The position numbers and the translations under genes are program-made. From contig NW_003146282.1 in the NCBI RefSeq assembly GCF_000003605.2, positions 346,889 to 372,878 of the forward strand: 25,990 nucleotides of DNA, read 5' to 3'. Origin of the DNA: Saccoglossus kowalevskii (Eukaryota > Hemichordata > Enteropneusta > Harrimaniidae). Positions 1-12,900 of the stretch are shown here, piece after piece; position 1 is the first letter of the stretch, and every line of letters starts with the position of its first letter. The notes below the pieces were generated by a model, which worked only from the letters and a program-made list of their open reading frames with translations, was not told the origin of the DNA and did not search any database.

Positions 1-292
1 CTACAACCATAAACACTCTCAGAACTATTCCACAACCATAATCACTCTCAGCGCTATTACACAACCATAAACACTCTCAGAGCTATTCCACAAACATAAA
101 CACTCTCAGAGCTATTCCACAACCATAAACACTCTCAGAGCTATTCTACAACCATAAACACTCTCAGAGCTATTACACAACCATAAACACTCTCAGAGCT
201 ATTCTACAACCATAAACACTCTCAGAGCTATTACACAACCATAAACACTCTCAGAGCTATTCCACAACCATAAACACTCTCAGAGCTATTCC
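1..292. repeat. 29-bp minisatellite, 10 copies, runs off the left edge
   Basis: A 29-bp unit (starting ACAACCATAAACACTCTCAG) is repeated ten times from base 3 to 292 with very few changes, followed by a degenerate unit to about 322. It lies in the partial intron after exon 8 and probably continues to the left. Bases 323-606 between it and the exon show nothing recognisable. Confidence 0.95.
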
Positions 293-606
293 ACAAGTAT
301 AATCATTCCCAGTACCATTTTAACATAATATTTAGAGATTTGCACTGTTAAATATGTGGCCCAAATTGTCCTACTGATCTTTTTCTGTAAATTAATTTTT
401 AGCTGGGATTCACTAAAAAGTCTAATGAATCAGAAACAGAATAGAATATATGCAAAACTCACTCACACCAAACATGCGGGGAAAAAAATATTCACAGAGG
501 TACATTGCACAATCAGAGTGTTTCCCAAAGTACAGCCCTCACAAACATTCTTATATCATCCGATCACAAAATAGTATTTCATGAAAAGTTCCAAAATAGA
601 CTTTAC

Positions 607-920
607 CTGAAAACCTTTTGTTGTGCCTCTTCCTAACTGTATACCCGCCATCTGATTACCAATGATGTCGTTTTCAACAACCCGGCCACTTCCTCTGGAT
701 ACCACTCCATATTTGCTGTTGTCATAGATACCATTACCATGGAGATCAATAGAACTATTTTCTGTGATAGCTATGCCGGATCCAGCATTACAAGTGATAC
801 TGTTGTTAATAACCGTAGCTATTGGTAGTTGGTCAATGAGTACACCCGTACCGCAATTTGCATGGATGGCATTAGCTTCAACTTTCAGTACGTCACTTCC
901 TTTGATGCAGACACCATTAC
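607..920 (-). CDS. FBXO10: FBXO10 coding exon 8: PbH1 coils, last exon in window
   Basis: 314 bases: completes Gly725 and encodes 726-829, ending phase 0. Acceptor is TTTGCAG|GTAATG, donor TTTTCAG|GTAAAG. The peptide includes NAIHANCGTGVLIDQ, NNSITCNAGSGIAI, LHGNGIYDN and VVENDIIGNQMAGIQL, an unbroken ladder of beta-helix turns. It ends GTTKGFQ, where human FBXO10 continues with more coils. No stop codon occurs, so at least one further coding exon must lie to the left of base 1. Confidence 0.93.
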
Positions 921-3900
921 CTGCAAATATACATAGGATTGACAGTATACGTTCGTAAATGGCAACCAACACATTGTTAAGAGTGAAAGAGCTTCAAGAC
1001 TTACTGTTAATGTATTAATTATTCACTAGTTTTGAATTTTGTTATTTTTACAGATATGTAAAATCGGACAAATCAAATCTATGTTTAGTGTGAAATAACA
1101 ATAGAACTCATTGTTTCCTTGGGCAGTTTAAATAGTGAAATTAAATGCCTGTGAAAATAAATGCTTTTACATTAACATCATTGGATACACTGTTGCCATG
1201 GAAACTACCAACTAAATAAACAAGCAGCCTGTCGGCTGAGATACTGTGGAATACTTTATTTTCGCCGGAATTAATTTTCGCTGAAAAGGCTTTTTGGGCG
1301 TTTGCTTGGAATTTATTTTCACTGATTTTGGATGAGTTTAAAGTGAAAATATAGGAAAAAAAGTATATTCGCTGGATTTTATTTTCACGGAATCATCCCT
1401 TCAGCGAAAATAGCGAAAATAAATTCCAAGCGAAAATAAAGTATTCTACAGTAGCTCCGCTATCTGCACATTTCAATTAAAAAACAGAAAATGAACTATA
1501 TGTATAGTATCAAAGCAATGGGACTTGCTGTTTTCAACAAGAATTCGAAAATATCATTTTTACTAAAAATGACAAAAATATTCACCAAAATTAGAGAATT
1601 AAAGATATCATTACAAAATGAACAAATCTGAGAGAGGTCCACATGTATTCCTATATATGTACATTTGTAATATCAAAGCAATTGGACTTGCGGTTTTTAA
1701 CAAGAAGTAAACAAGTAGCCTGTCGGCTGAGATAGCTCCGCTGTTAGCAATGCACATTACAATTAAAGAACTGAAGAATATATATATAAAAAGCAACAAG
1801 AAGTCAGAATATATCACTTTTTACCAAAAATGACAAAAATATTCATCAAAATTAGAGAATTGAAGATATCAACATGAAATGAACAAACCTAAGAGAGGTC
1901 TACCCAAGGTACATATACACCAAGTATCAAGTTGAAAAAGTAAAGCATTGACACAGACGACGACGGACAATCACTCATATGATAAGCTCTGCTTGACAAA
2001 GTCGACAGCGGAGCTAAAAAGAGCAGATAAAATGAAGTGGTATCCCAAACTTGTTTCCATATAATTAATGATTTTGTGATTTTCCTGTAGCTCTACTCTG
2101 ACAGCCATTTCAAACAGAAAACAGTGCATTTCATGAAGATATGAATAAATTTCAAACAATAGTCGAAAATAAGTTGACCAATCACAATGCCTTAGCAGAT
2201 ACATATTGCTTGTATGTAATATTTTGTGAATTCATCATCAAGCAACCAATGATTGATGGATCCCACAAAGAATCATGGGTAATGAAAGTTACCAAATGCC
2301 ATCTACAGCCAATCAAAGTGACTTCTTTGGATTTAAATGGAGCACAGTCTTCCAGGGTAAATGGTCAATAAATATTTTATAAATTTATATAAAAAAACAA
2401 CAAAAACATTCATTTTTTATGAAATTCATTGTACATAAATTGTATACAACTTTACAATCACTTTGGTGGACAACGGTTATGTGATGTGAACACACAAAAC
2501 ATCAAAGAAACCAGAGAGTTTTCAAATTTAACTTCTTCTTTTCAGTTTCAGGGTGATCAGGTGACATATAACACCATTACAAAAGTATGTATTCTGATGC
2601 ATGCAATAAAGTAGTCTGAAACACATCACAGATTAGAATATTTACCTGCATTGTGGTAGATACTGTTGTATTCAATAGTGGCAACTTTCACACATGGAGA
2701 AAGATCAATATCATCTTCTTCTTCAGGCACTTCTAGCTCATTACCATGATTACCAGCAGTATCCATGTTACCATGGTGACCAACATTGTCACGATAGGCA
2801 ACAAATGCAATCCCGGCATCATTATTGTTACTGATCTGGTTACCATGGAGAAGTGGCTTGCTTGATGACATAATCCACACTCCATGTCCAAAATTACCTT
2901 CAAAAATTAATAAACAAATGCATCAATACATATTTAGTACATATTTTTTATGTCAATGAAAAATCATAGCAGAACTATCACTAGAGGGCATAGCTCATTC
3001 GAGTTGATTTCGCTGAACTCCCTAGACTGGTTAAAATAAGCACAATATTTGACTCTGTAAACTGGTTAGAATAATCACAATATATGACTCCCTAATCTGG
3101 TTAAAATAATCATAATATTTGACTCTTTAACTGATTAAAATAATCACGATATTTGTCTCCCTAGACTGGCTAAATGAGGCACAATATTTGACTCCCTAAA
3201 CTGGTTAAAAAAATTTACAATATTTGACTCCTTAAACTGATTAAAATAAGCACAATTTTTGACTCCCTAGACTAGCTAAATTAGGTACAGTATTTGACTC
3301 CCTAGACTGGCTAAATTAAATACAATATTTGACTCCCTAACCTGGTTAAAATAATCACAATTTTTGACTCCCTAGACTGATTAAAATAATCACTGGAGTC
3401 AATTGTATTTCCTAATTGTCATGGATCATAAGCACTGTGGATAATTTGCATATGTTTTTGTTTCCAAAAAATCCATCAAAGCATCACAATGTTTGAATGG
3501 AATGAGCACTAAATTCTGGATATTGTGAAGTCTTAAATATAAGATTTTTACCATGTATAACATTATTCTCTAGCGTACCCAACGCTTCCAGTCCAATAAC
3601 AACACCATCAGAAGCACCATTACATATCCAGTTGTTTTTTATTACAGGGTTACCACCATTTCTTATATCAACACCACCCCACTGATTATCACTTATCAAA
3701 TTATCTAGAAACAGATGAAATAAATCCATCAGAAATTGATGTCACATGAAAAAATGTCAATAGTGTAGTGATTTTTAAATACAAATCACAGTTGAACCAA
3801 AAGTGAATATAAAAACAGAAACAAATATTAAAAGTAATTTATTTATAATTTTAAATAGAAAGACTATACTGCAAAGGTTTAATAAGTTACATGTGTGTAT

Positions 3901-6900
3901 GGATGCATGCGGATAATACAGTACAGTCTACTAGTACCAGTATGTGGAACTTAAAATTTTAGTGAGCTTTTAAGGTAACTCAAGGTTGCTCAACTTGCTT
4001 TCAATATTATCATATCCAAATTTGGCAGGGTAATCTGCATAAACACGTCTCATATAAAGTAACTTTGGTAAATACTGCAAAGAATAAGTTGAAATTATTG
4101 ATGAAAATGTAAGTTTCTATGAAAAGGTAATGTCAGCAGAAAGCCAGCTTAAACTTCAAACTGGACTATACAGGGGCTACTTCATGTTTACTAAAGTCTA
4201 CCATATTCCCACAAGGCTTTCAGAATAGATAAATATTGCTAGTAAATAACACGGTATAAGAGTTAGCATGTGTTCAGACACTGAATACTGAAACCAAAAA
4301 CCAGGGAGCGGACATATTTTCAACTTTAAAGCGGTATAGAAATCCTAGGTATGTGGGAGTAAGAGCATTTATTTTAAATGACGTCGGCAAGCATTGAGTA
4401 ATGTGATTAATTAATTTGGACAAATAAACAAGTAAATAAAATCTTAAATAGCAATAGACATATTTATTCTGTTAGCATTGTAATAGTTTGAACCAGGGTT
4501 TTATTCAGGCAGTAAAAAATGAAATTATATTAATTAATTCTTAACAAATCATCAAAAAGCCACAGTAAAGAAATCTTTGAACACCTTTGATTTTTTTGTT
4601 CACATGCTGAATGACTTCTTATAATGCGTGAAATTGAATGTAAAAACAGGACGAACAAAGGTCATAGTTGTAGTGGTGTCAAAACTACACATGGGAATCA
4701 ACAAATGCAAAACTATTTTGTGGGTATTTCCACGGTTAACAGTGTGCTATACACATTATAAGAGGGTCAATTTTGATGAAGTAAAAATATCTGAACATTA
4801 AACTACAAAAAAAAAGAAGAAGATCCAACTTAAAAATCAAATCTTTTGAATTTTCCGGCAGACGCATCTTTCACGTATAGCGTAAGATTGCACAGTGAAA
4901 TAAAAATCACCTATATATTCAGTAAGACCTTGTTATCATGAGAAATCCTACTACCCTAGTTTGATGTGAAACATTCAACACAAGATGAATTAAACAGGAA
5001 TCTAGTTGTTCGAGAACTCTCGGAGCGGAGCTACATCACAGAACGTTCTATGTTGCTAAGCCTTGTACTACTACACATGCATTTCTATAGGCTCTGTGCG
5101 AGCTGGCAAGAGTCGGTGAAAACGGATAAATTTCAGAAAAAACAGCACAAACTCAAATTTATACATATTGCACATGTAGGAGTAATCTTGTTGCACTGTT
5201 GAGGCGAGTGTCCCAACAACTAGACCAAGGTTCAGTTTTTTTTATGGAGTTCTGGACAGTTTTTTTCACCAGTGCTTGCGAAGCATGAAAAATGCCTGGA
5301 TGTTCGCTCCCAAGAGTATGTAGAAATAGTCAATACATATGTTGCACCATATTTGCTCTATTAATAGGTGCGTTTATGATCGAAATAAATTATATTTTAG
5401 AGATCCGGTATACCACAAATGTAATTTTTTAATTATGCAACCCATATAGATATGCTACTATTAAAGAAAGTATGGTACTGTGAAATACTTTATTTTCACT
5501 TGGAATTAATTTTCGCTATTTTCGCTGAAGAAGTGATTCAGTGAAAATAAAATCCAGTGAATATACGTTTTTTTCTACATTTTACATTAAACTCGCCAAA
5601 AATCAGTGAAACTAAATTTCATACAAAACACCCAAAATGTCTTTTCAGCGAAAATTAATTCCAGCTAAAATAAAGTATTTTACAGTATTTTAAATGAAAT
5701 AAGATATTACTGACCAGTGATGTATCCTCTTCCCTGTTCATTGATAGCAATCCCAGCAGCCTTACCATGGCAGATTCTATTACGTCTGTAGTAATATAAA
5801 GGACAAAATGGTAAATTCAATACACTAATTGAAAACATTGAAAGATTAAAATGATATGAAAATAATGTTTGTTTTTTTTGACTGTGACAGAGAATCTTAG
5901 TAAAGTATTAAAGTCAACAACAATTTATTATAAAAAGAAATTATCAATAAACATCATTTCAATTACGGAATTGAAGATATCATCATGAAATGAAAAAATC
6001 TGAGATTGGCCCACCTGAGGTACCTATATGTACAATATCAGAGCAATCAGACTTGTGATTTAGAGAAAAAAGTAAAAACAAGCAGCCACTCGGCTGAGAT
6101 AGCTCCGCTGTTAGCAATGCACATTCCAATTAAAGAACAGAAGATATCATTAGAAAATGAACAATATGCATAGTATCAATGCAAAAAATTATGAGACTTG
6201 CTGTTTTCAACAAGAATTCAAAAATATCATTTTTCACCATAAATGATTGTAGTTTTTAACAAGAAGAAAATATCATTTTTTACCAAAAATGACAAAAATA
6301 TTCACCAAAATTAGAGAATTGAAGATATCATTACAAAATGAACAAATCTGAGAGAGGTCCACATGTAATACATATATATGTAATATCAAAGCAATTGGAC
6401 TTTTGGTTTTTAACAAGAAGTTGAAAATATCACTTTTTACCAAAAATGACAAAAATATTCACCAAAATTAGAGAATTGAAGATATCATTACAAAATGAAC
6501 AAATCTGAGAGAGGTCCACATGTAATACCTATATATGTAATATCAAAGCAATTGGACTTTTGGTTTTTAACAAGAAGTTGAAAATATCACTTTTTACCAA
6601 AAATGACAAAAATATTCACCAAAATTAGAGAATTGAAGATATCATCATGAAATGAACAAATCTGAGAAAGGTCCACATGTAGCATCTATATATGCAATAT
6701 CAAAGCTATTGGACTTGCGGTTTTTAACAAGAAGTCAAAAATATCACTATTTACCAAAAATGACAAAAATATTCCCCAAAATTAGAGAATTGAAGATATC
6801 ATCATGAAATGAACAAATCTAAGAGAGGTCTACCCCAGCTACATACACACCAAGTATCAAAGCATTCAGGTTTGTAGTTTTCAAGAAGAAGACGAAAAAG

Positions 6901-9900
6901 TAAAACATTGACACGGACGACGAACAATCACTCATATGATAAGCTCCGCTCGACAAAGTCAACAGCGGAGCTAATAAAAACAATCGGACTTGCGGTTTTC
7001 AACAAGAAGTCAAAAATATCACTTTTTACCAAAAATGAAGAAGTCGAAAAAGTAAAACACTGACATGGACGACAGCGACGGATGACGGGCAATCACTCAT
7101 ATGATAAGCTCCGCTCGAAAAAGTCGGCAGCAGAGCTAAAAATTGTGTCTGAGGCATTTTAGAAAATTGTGAATGTGGTCATCTATAGAAACTGTATATT
7201 TAGTGTTACTGCTATTACCGGTAGGTTTACTCATTACTTTTTTGCTTGTATTGAAGCGAAAATTCCTATTGTATTACAGAATGCTCTGAAATAACTCCAG
7301 TAGGTGACTAGAATTTCCCATTCGTCATACAGGTACTTGTGTTTCATGCATTATATCATGAGAAAATATGGACTAAGAAAACATCTGCAAATGTGGAAGG
7401 AAAACATCAAACACCTAAAATGTAATTATGTAATATTTCACTGAAAACAATTAAATTTATCAGCCGCATCTGTGATTCTTCTAAAACATATCCTGCATTC
7501 ATTTCAATGTTACTGTTATGTTTTGATATTTTGAGCCTTTTTTACTTGTTTTTATAGTTTCACGAATTTTACAAATTCATTTGTATTAAACTTAGTGAAT
7601 CTTACTTATTAGTGGAATTATAAACCAGTGAATAATCAATGCATTGATGCACAAATCCATCCATCCATACACATCACGATCCGGTTCCGGATATGGGATT
7701 TTGAAAAATTTCAAGCATAAAAAATGGTTGCCATCCGACCATCTTGAATCAGATCATAAAACAAATGTCTTACAAAATACATGATCAGCCAAAGACACAA
7801 ATAAATGCACAATCAGCAAGTTCCTGTTTTTAAACATTATCTGAACAGGACTATAAAGCTTATCATGAAAATACTGCAAAATACATACTAAGGCAGTACA
7901 GGGTGGCATCATTATTCTAGTAATAATGTAAACAACAGCAATAACTCGCACTTTCATGATATTGCACTATGCTATGCAGAAAAAAGATACTGCCCTGGTG
8001 ATTAACAATTATTATACTAACCTTACTGTTGGAATGCCTTTATAAAGTATGTATATACCTGCTTCTTTGTTACAATAGATGTCATTATCACATATATTGC
8101 CCTTACCGCCACCCAAAACCACTATTCCAGAACGTTTACCATGTCTTATGTGATTATTCTATAATGAAGAAAAAACATAGCAAAACTATTACAACCTTGT
8201 CCACGAAGAATCCAGAATACTGTAGAGGGGTTAATTATTCCCTGGGTTTTAATTTTGTTTATTTCGCTGACTAGAAAATGCGCTAAATTAAAACCCAGTG
8301 AATATGTAAAATTAAGCATAGAACACGTTACCTAAATGATAAAATCGTGAATTTAAAACCCACTGAATATGCCTGAAATGGTAAATCAGTGAAATTTAAA
8401 CCCAGTGAAAATTAGTCATTTTACAGTAACCTTTACACCCTGCTAGCCTCATGTACTTCTACAAACTCATAAACTCATTTCATAATATATTGTTTTAAAA
8501 TTGCTTGCTCTTATTTAGTCTTGTAGGTTCATTTACAAAGCAACTATAGTGGCAATTGTTTACGGTGTTTACGGTGTACAAATGTCTTCACTGAAATAAA
8601 TAAAAGAAAGCAGTATGTTGGCTGCACATGTTTTTTATATCTACTTACAGTAGATGGCATCTACTACAAAGCCAAGAATATTTCAGAAAATAGCACAGGC
8701 TTTGAACAAGCAGAAAATAGGGATAGGTGATTTTCCGTTCAACTGCAAGATCTTGCGAATTGCGTGTAAGACTCACATGGAACGTCTGTCGCGTAAATTG
8801 AGCGATTTGATTTTGAACTTGAATTTAAAAGCTAAAGCCAAAACTGTTAATTTAACACATGATACTTTAAATAGGTAGAAAGACTATTTCATAAACAGTA
8901 TCATCAAATAAGCATATATACGACAATGAACAGAATCTGCATAATATCCAGTATTGAACTAAGAATTACCAGGAAATGAGACAATGATAATCTTATCATG
9001 CTATCTTATCATGCAAACTATCTAATTACAACCGAGGACTATCGACAGTCAATACCAATTATATTTTTTTTGGAAAACCAGAAAAATTTAATTCATGTGA
9101 ATGAGCTTAAAATAATGTAAATTAGCTGTAGTCATTCAACAAATATATCATGAGTTCCCTACACATAGTAAATGTGGGAAGGGGGGGGGGGTATATTCCA
9201 TCTACAAGTCATATTTCATATAACGAACAAAAATGCTCAAGACGTATCGGTATACTTTTTTACATTAAAATAACCAGGTACATGTAATAGATTTAAAAAA
9301 GAAGATTTCTTTCAATTCTTGTTGCCAAAAAATTGAATATAGTTTGCAAAAAGTATAAATTCTCTTTGTATTCCTATAAGCTAACAATAAATATAACAAA
9401 TCAAAAGTGAATAGAAATGATAAAGGTACTATATCGGAAGTATTAATCAAATTTTATCTTTAGAAAATGTGCAATAAAAAGATGTGCAATAAAAAGAGAT
9501 TGCAAGTATCCTAGCAATAAAAAGAAATGTAAAAAATAATATAAGTATGTAAATAAAAATGTGATGGACTGCCATTGGCTTCATTGTTATAGTGTATTAT
9601 ACACGTGTCACTGTAATGCTGTAAGTTACAGCGTACTGTAATCTTGCGGTATTGCACTTGGTATTTTCATCCTACCATATTAGGAAACACAAATTCCAGA
9701 TATTGATCGATCATGCGTAAGTGTCCTCTAATAATAAAAACAAACATGGCTGCCCCCAGGGTTTGACCAGACCCCACACAAAGAAGTTTGCTATATCAGT
9801 TCTAGACGTTTTGGATTTCGGCATTCCCAAAATATATTCCGGGGAGGAAAAGATGTATAAGACACTCAGACAGTACGTGGTCGCATCAACCTCTTCCGCG

Positions 9901-12900
9901 CGTTGGTCGATATTCCTGCTGTACTGTCTTTGTGCATACTTTACAGTATCCTCGTAATAACCTCATATTATCATATGCATGTTATCACCCAGGCGTGAAG
10001 TCACACTGTAGTGATATGCTTTTCATAAATTTCATATCAGTACATGTGCGTGATATACCGGTAGTTATAGTTAAAATATTTTGAAACCTGTGAAATATGT
10101 GAGGTACACATATTGTAAATAATATTGATATATTTACAGTGTTGTATCACTTTGTGCATTTCTTTCATCTGAGAATTGCTAGCTGTTTTCTCCGTAGTAA
10201 GCAACTAGTTCACCCACATCACTTGGTATGATTCGTATGTTCGTTCGTACAATTCTCATGGAATTTCACCAACAGAAATAATGTGACCTTTGAATTAGAC
10301 ATAACTTGATGATGTTATATTGGAAATAATTATTTTATTAAACCTTAGTTAACTAAATCAATTACATACAAAAAGCATTATGTTTTTGAGATGAACCGAC
10401 ATGCAATACAAAGTTGGTGACGCACAGAACTGTGATAAATTTAAAATATTTGTTTAATGTGAATACCTTTGAAATAAATGCATCCAGTTTAAATGCATAA
10501 CTCAATCTATATAATCAGGTTTCCAATATTACCGTACTTCCCCGATCATAAGCCTAGTGGCCCTTAAGGGAAAGTAAAGGGTGGGAATATATTCGAGGAC
10601 CACCTCAGGACAACCTCGTTCACCATTCCAGGCTTGGAGGGATATTACTGGTACGATTTTTTAAAGAAAAAAAAAGAGCGAAACAAGTCGTCATTGATTT
10701 CCACAACACTTTTACAATGAAGAAATAAACATACACAAACAATACGATTTACATACCGTCTGAATTTATGGTGTAAAAATTGGTAGGGTATGTGGGAAAA
10801 CAGACGAAGGCAAGATCTTTAGCATTATCTTCGTTGTGGAATGTTTTCAATCATACACAAACTCTTTTTCAGCAAGATTTGACCTGAAACAACGTCCTTT
10901 GATCTAACAGGTCACATCTTTCATTAACCAATCAAAATGCTGTGTCATACTGACGAAGTTTTCTGATTATTGATGATCTAATTTTTTTAACGCAATGCCG
11001 AAGTGCATTTCTGCGATGTAAAAATGCGATCTGATTTTGATGGAAAAACTTATTTTTCCCCCTGGAAGCTGGTGATTCACAATTTTCGAACGGTAAACTG
11101 AGTCTGCAGGAAGTATTTAAACATCTTTCACGGTCGCCAACAGGTCATGTCGAAGAATAGTTTACTTGTTCACCTCCCATTCACAATAATCCTAATGGAC
11201 ATGATTACTGTAAAACATGTCTTTTTCGCAAGCATGTCTTTTTAGCGAGAGAAGTGATTTGCTAAATCAAGATGTCGCTAATGACTTTATTATAAATTCA
11301 AAATGGCCAAGGGCTTGGGAATTTGTATACAGTAATCCGGAACATAAAAATCTGGGGCGCTTCCTAATTATTACACTTGACAGTTTTTCTTTGTTTTTAA
11401 GGAGTTTGGCACGTGACAGAAAAGCATTGGGAAAACAGGAAATCAACAATGACAAGAGAAATTGGCTAAATCAGAATTTCACTATTACGCCATTTTACCA
11501 CAATTCGCTGAAATTGCATGTCGCTTTTTCAACATGTTTTACAGTAATCGAAAAAGTAGAATGATATCCAATGACCAGGTTTCATGAGCCAAACTACCGT
11601 AACTAAGCATAATTTTTATGCAGTGAAACACACTTTTTACACGCATATTTTAATAAATGTTGTCACCGCCTGGTAAAAACACCCTGGGCTTACAATCGGG
11701 GATGCCCTCAATTTGTATGTGTCTAAAAATATACGAGTGGGCTTATACTCAAGGAGGGGCTTATAATCCTGAAAGTACAGTATATTAACAAATCTCTGTG
11801 AAATATGGTAAATCCAGAGCTACTAACTAACGGATTCTGCCATGAATTCGCCCATCCGAAAAATCGCCCTAGTGGGCGCTTATTTGGGGTTCAAAATTTC
11901 AAAATGATTATCAAATATTTTTGGGGGACTTGTATTTTCATTGCGCTGACTTTCAACCCTGGCAGTTGGACCACCCACTGTGGGTACAACTGATCATAAA
12001 GTGATTTCCCTTAATCTAGTATTGTACTGATAACTGAAAAGTTCCACTGAACCATGTCAAAAATCTCAGAGTACACAAGTGCAACCAAATTATGTCTCAT
12101 ACATGCTGACAAGAAACTGCATTTATAAATCTGAGCAAACCTTGAGTTACCTTTAATGACAACTTGTATTTGTTAATTCAGGTCTTTGTATATTACGAGA
12201 ACCTGTGTTTGTTTCAGCAGCACCTCTATAATTCCCATCAAAATGTAGCCGTGACACCCCTCTACAGTTTCCACTGAGATTGGTAATGGAACGACCTATT
12301 TATCCAATAGCCATGACAACTGAAGCTATATTCAGACCACTTGTTCAAAATTAATTCAAAATTATTTGTTCTTGAGATATTGATGGAAAAGCTGAAAACT
12401 AATTATGCAAATCAGGTAATTAATATGAACAGATTTGAGTGTAAAACTAATAAGGTCTGTGTGATGTAACAGACTATCTATGTACCAAATTTCAATGGAA
12501 TGTGATTAGAACCAAAACAATTATGAATTAATATGAACAAATTTTAACCCAAAATTAATCAAGCCTACTTGAAATATCAAAAGCTGGATATTAATTAATT
12601 ATGCAAATTAGGTAATTAATATGTACTCATATTACCCTAAAAACTATCAGGTCTGTGTAGTGTCCTATGACATCTATGTACATGTACCAAGTTTCATTGG
12701 AATGTGATGATTTCTACTTGAAATATCAAAAGCGGAAATTTAAATAATTATGCAAATTAGGTAATTAATATCTACTGATATTACTCTAAAAACTATCAGG
12801 TCTGTGCAGTGTTCTATAATATCTATGTACCAAGTTTCATTGAAATGTGATGATTACCACTTGAAATATCAAAAGCAGAAAATTAATTATGCAAATTAGG

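Noticed and set aside
1-292. CRISPR-like regular array
   Set aside because: Units are contiguous 29-bp repeats with no variable spacers, in an intron of an animal gene: a minisatellite.
8023-8059. Alternative exon 4 donor GCAG|GTATAT at 8059
   Set aside because: It is a good match to a donor, but using it drops 12 residues that match the FBXO10 beta-helix and leaves exon 5 out of frame. The AAG|GTTAGT site at 8022 restores both.
9181-9191. 11-base G run
   Set aside because: A simple homopolymer in intron 3; quadruplex potential is noted but nothing links it to function.
9632-9953. Possible further TA element between TACTGTAATC and TTTACAGTA
   Set aside because: The inverted match does not extend beyond about six bases, so chance is likely in this AT-rich sequence.
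11217-11564. 115-codon open frame on the plus strand
   Set aside because: It coincides with the F4 MITE, runs through both inverted ends, and has no domain or composition typical of a protein.
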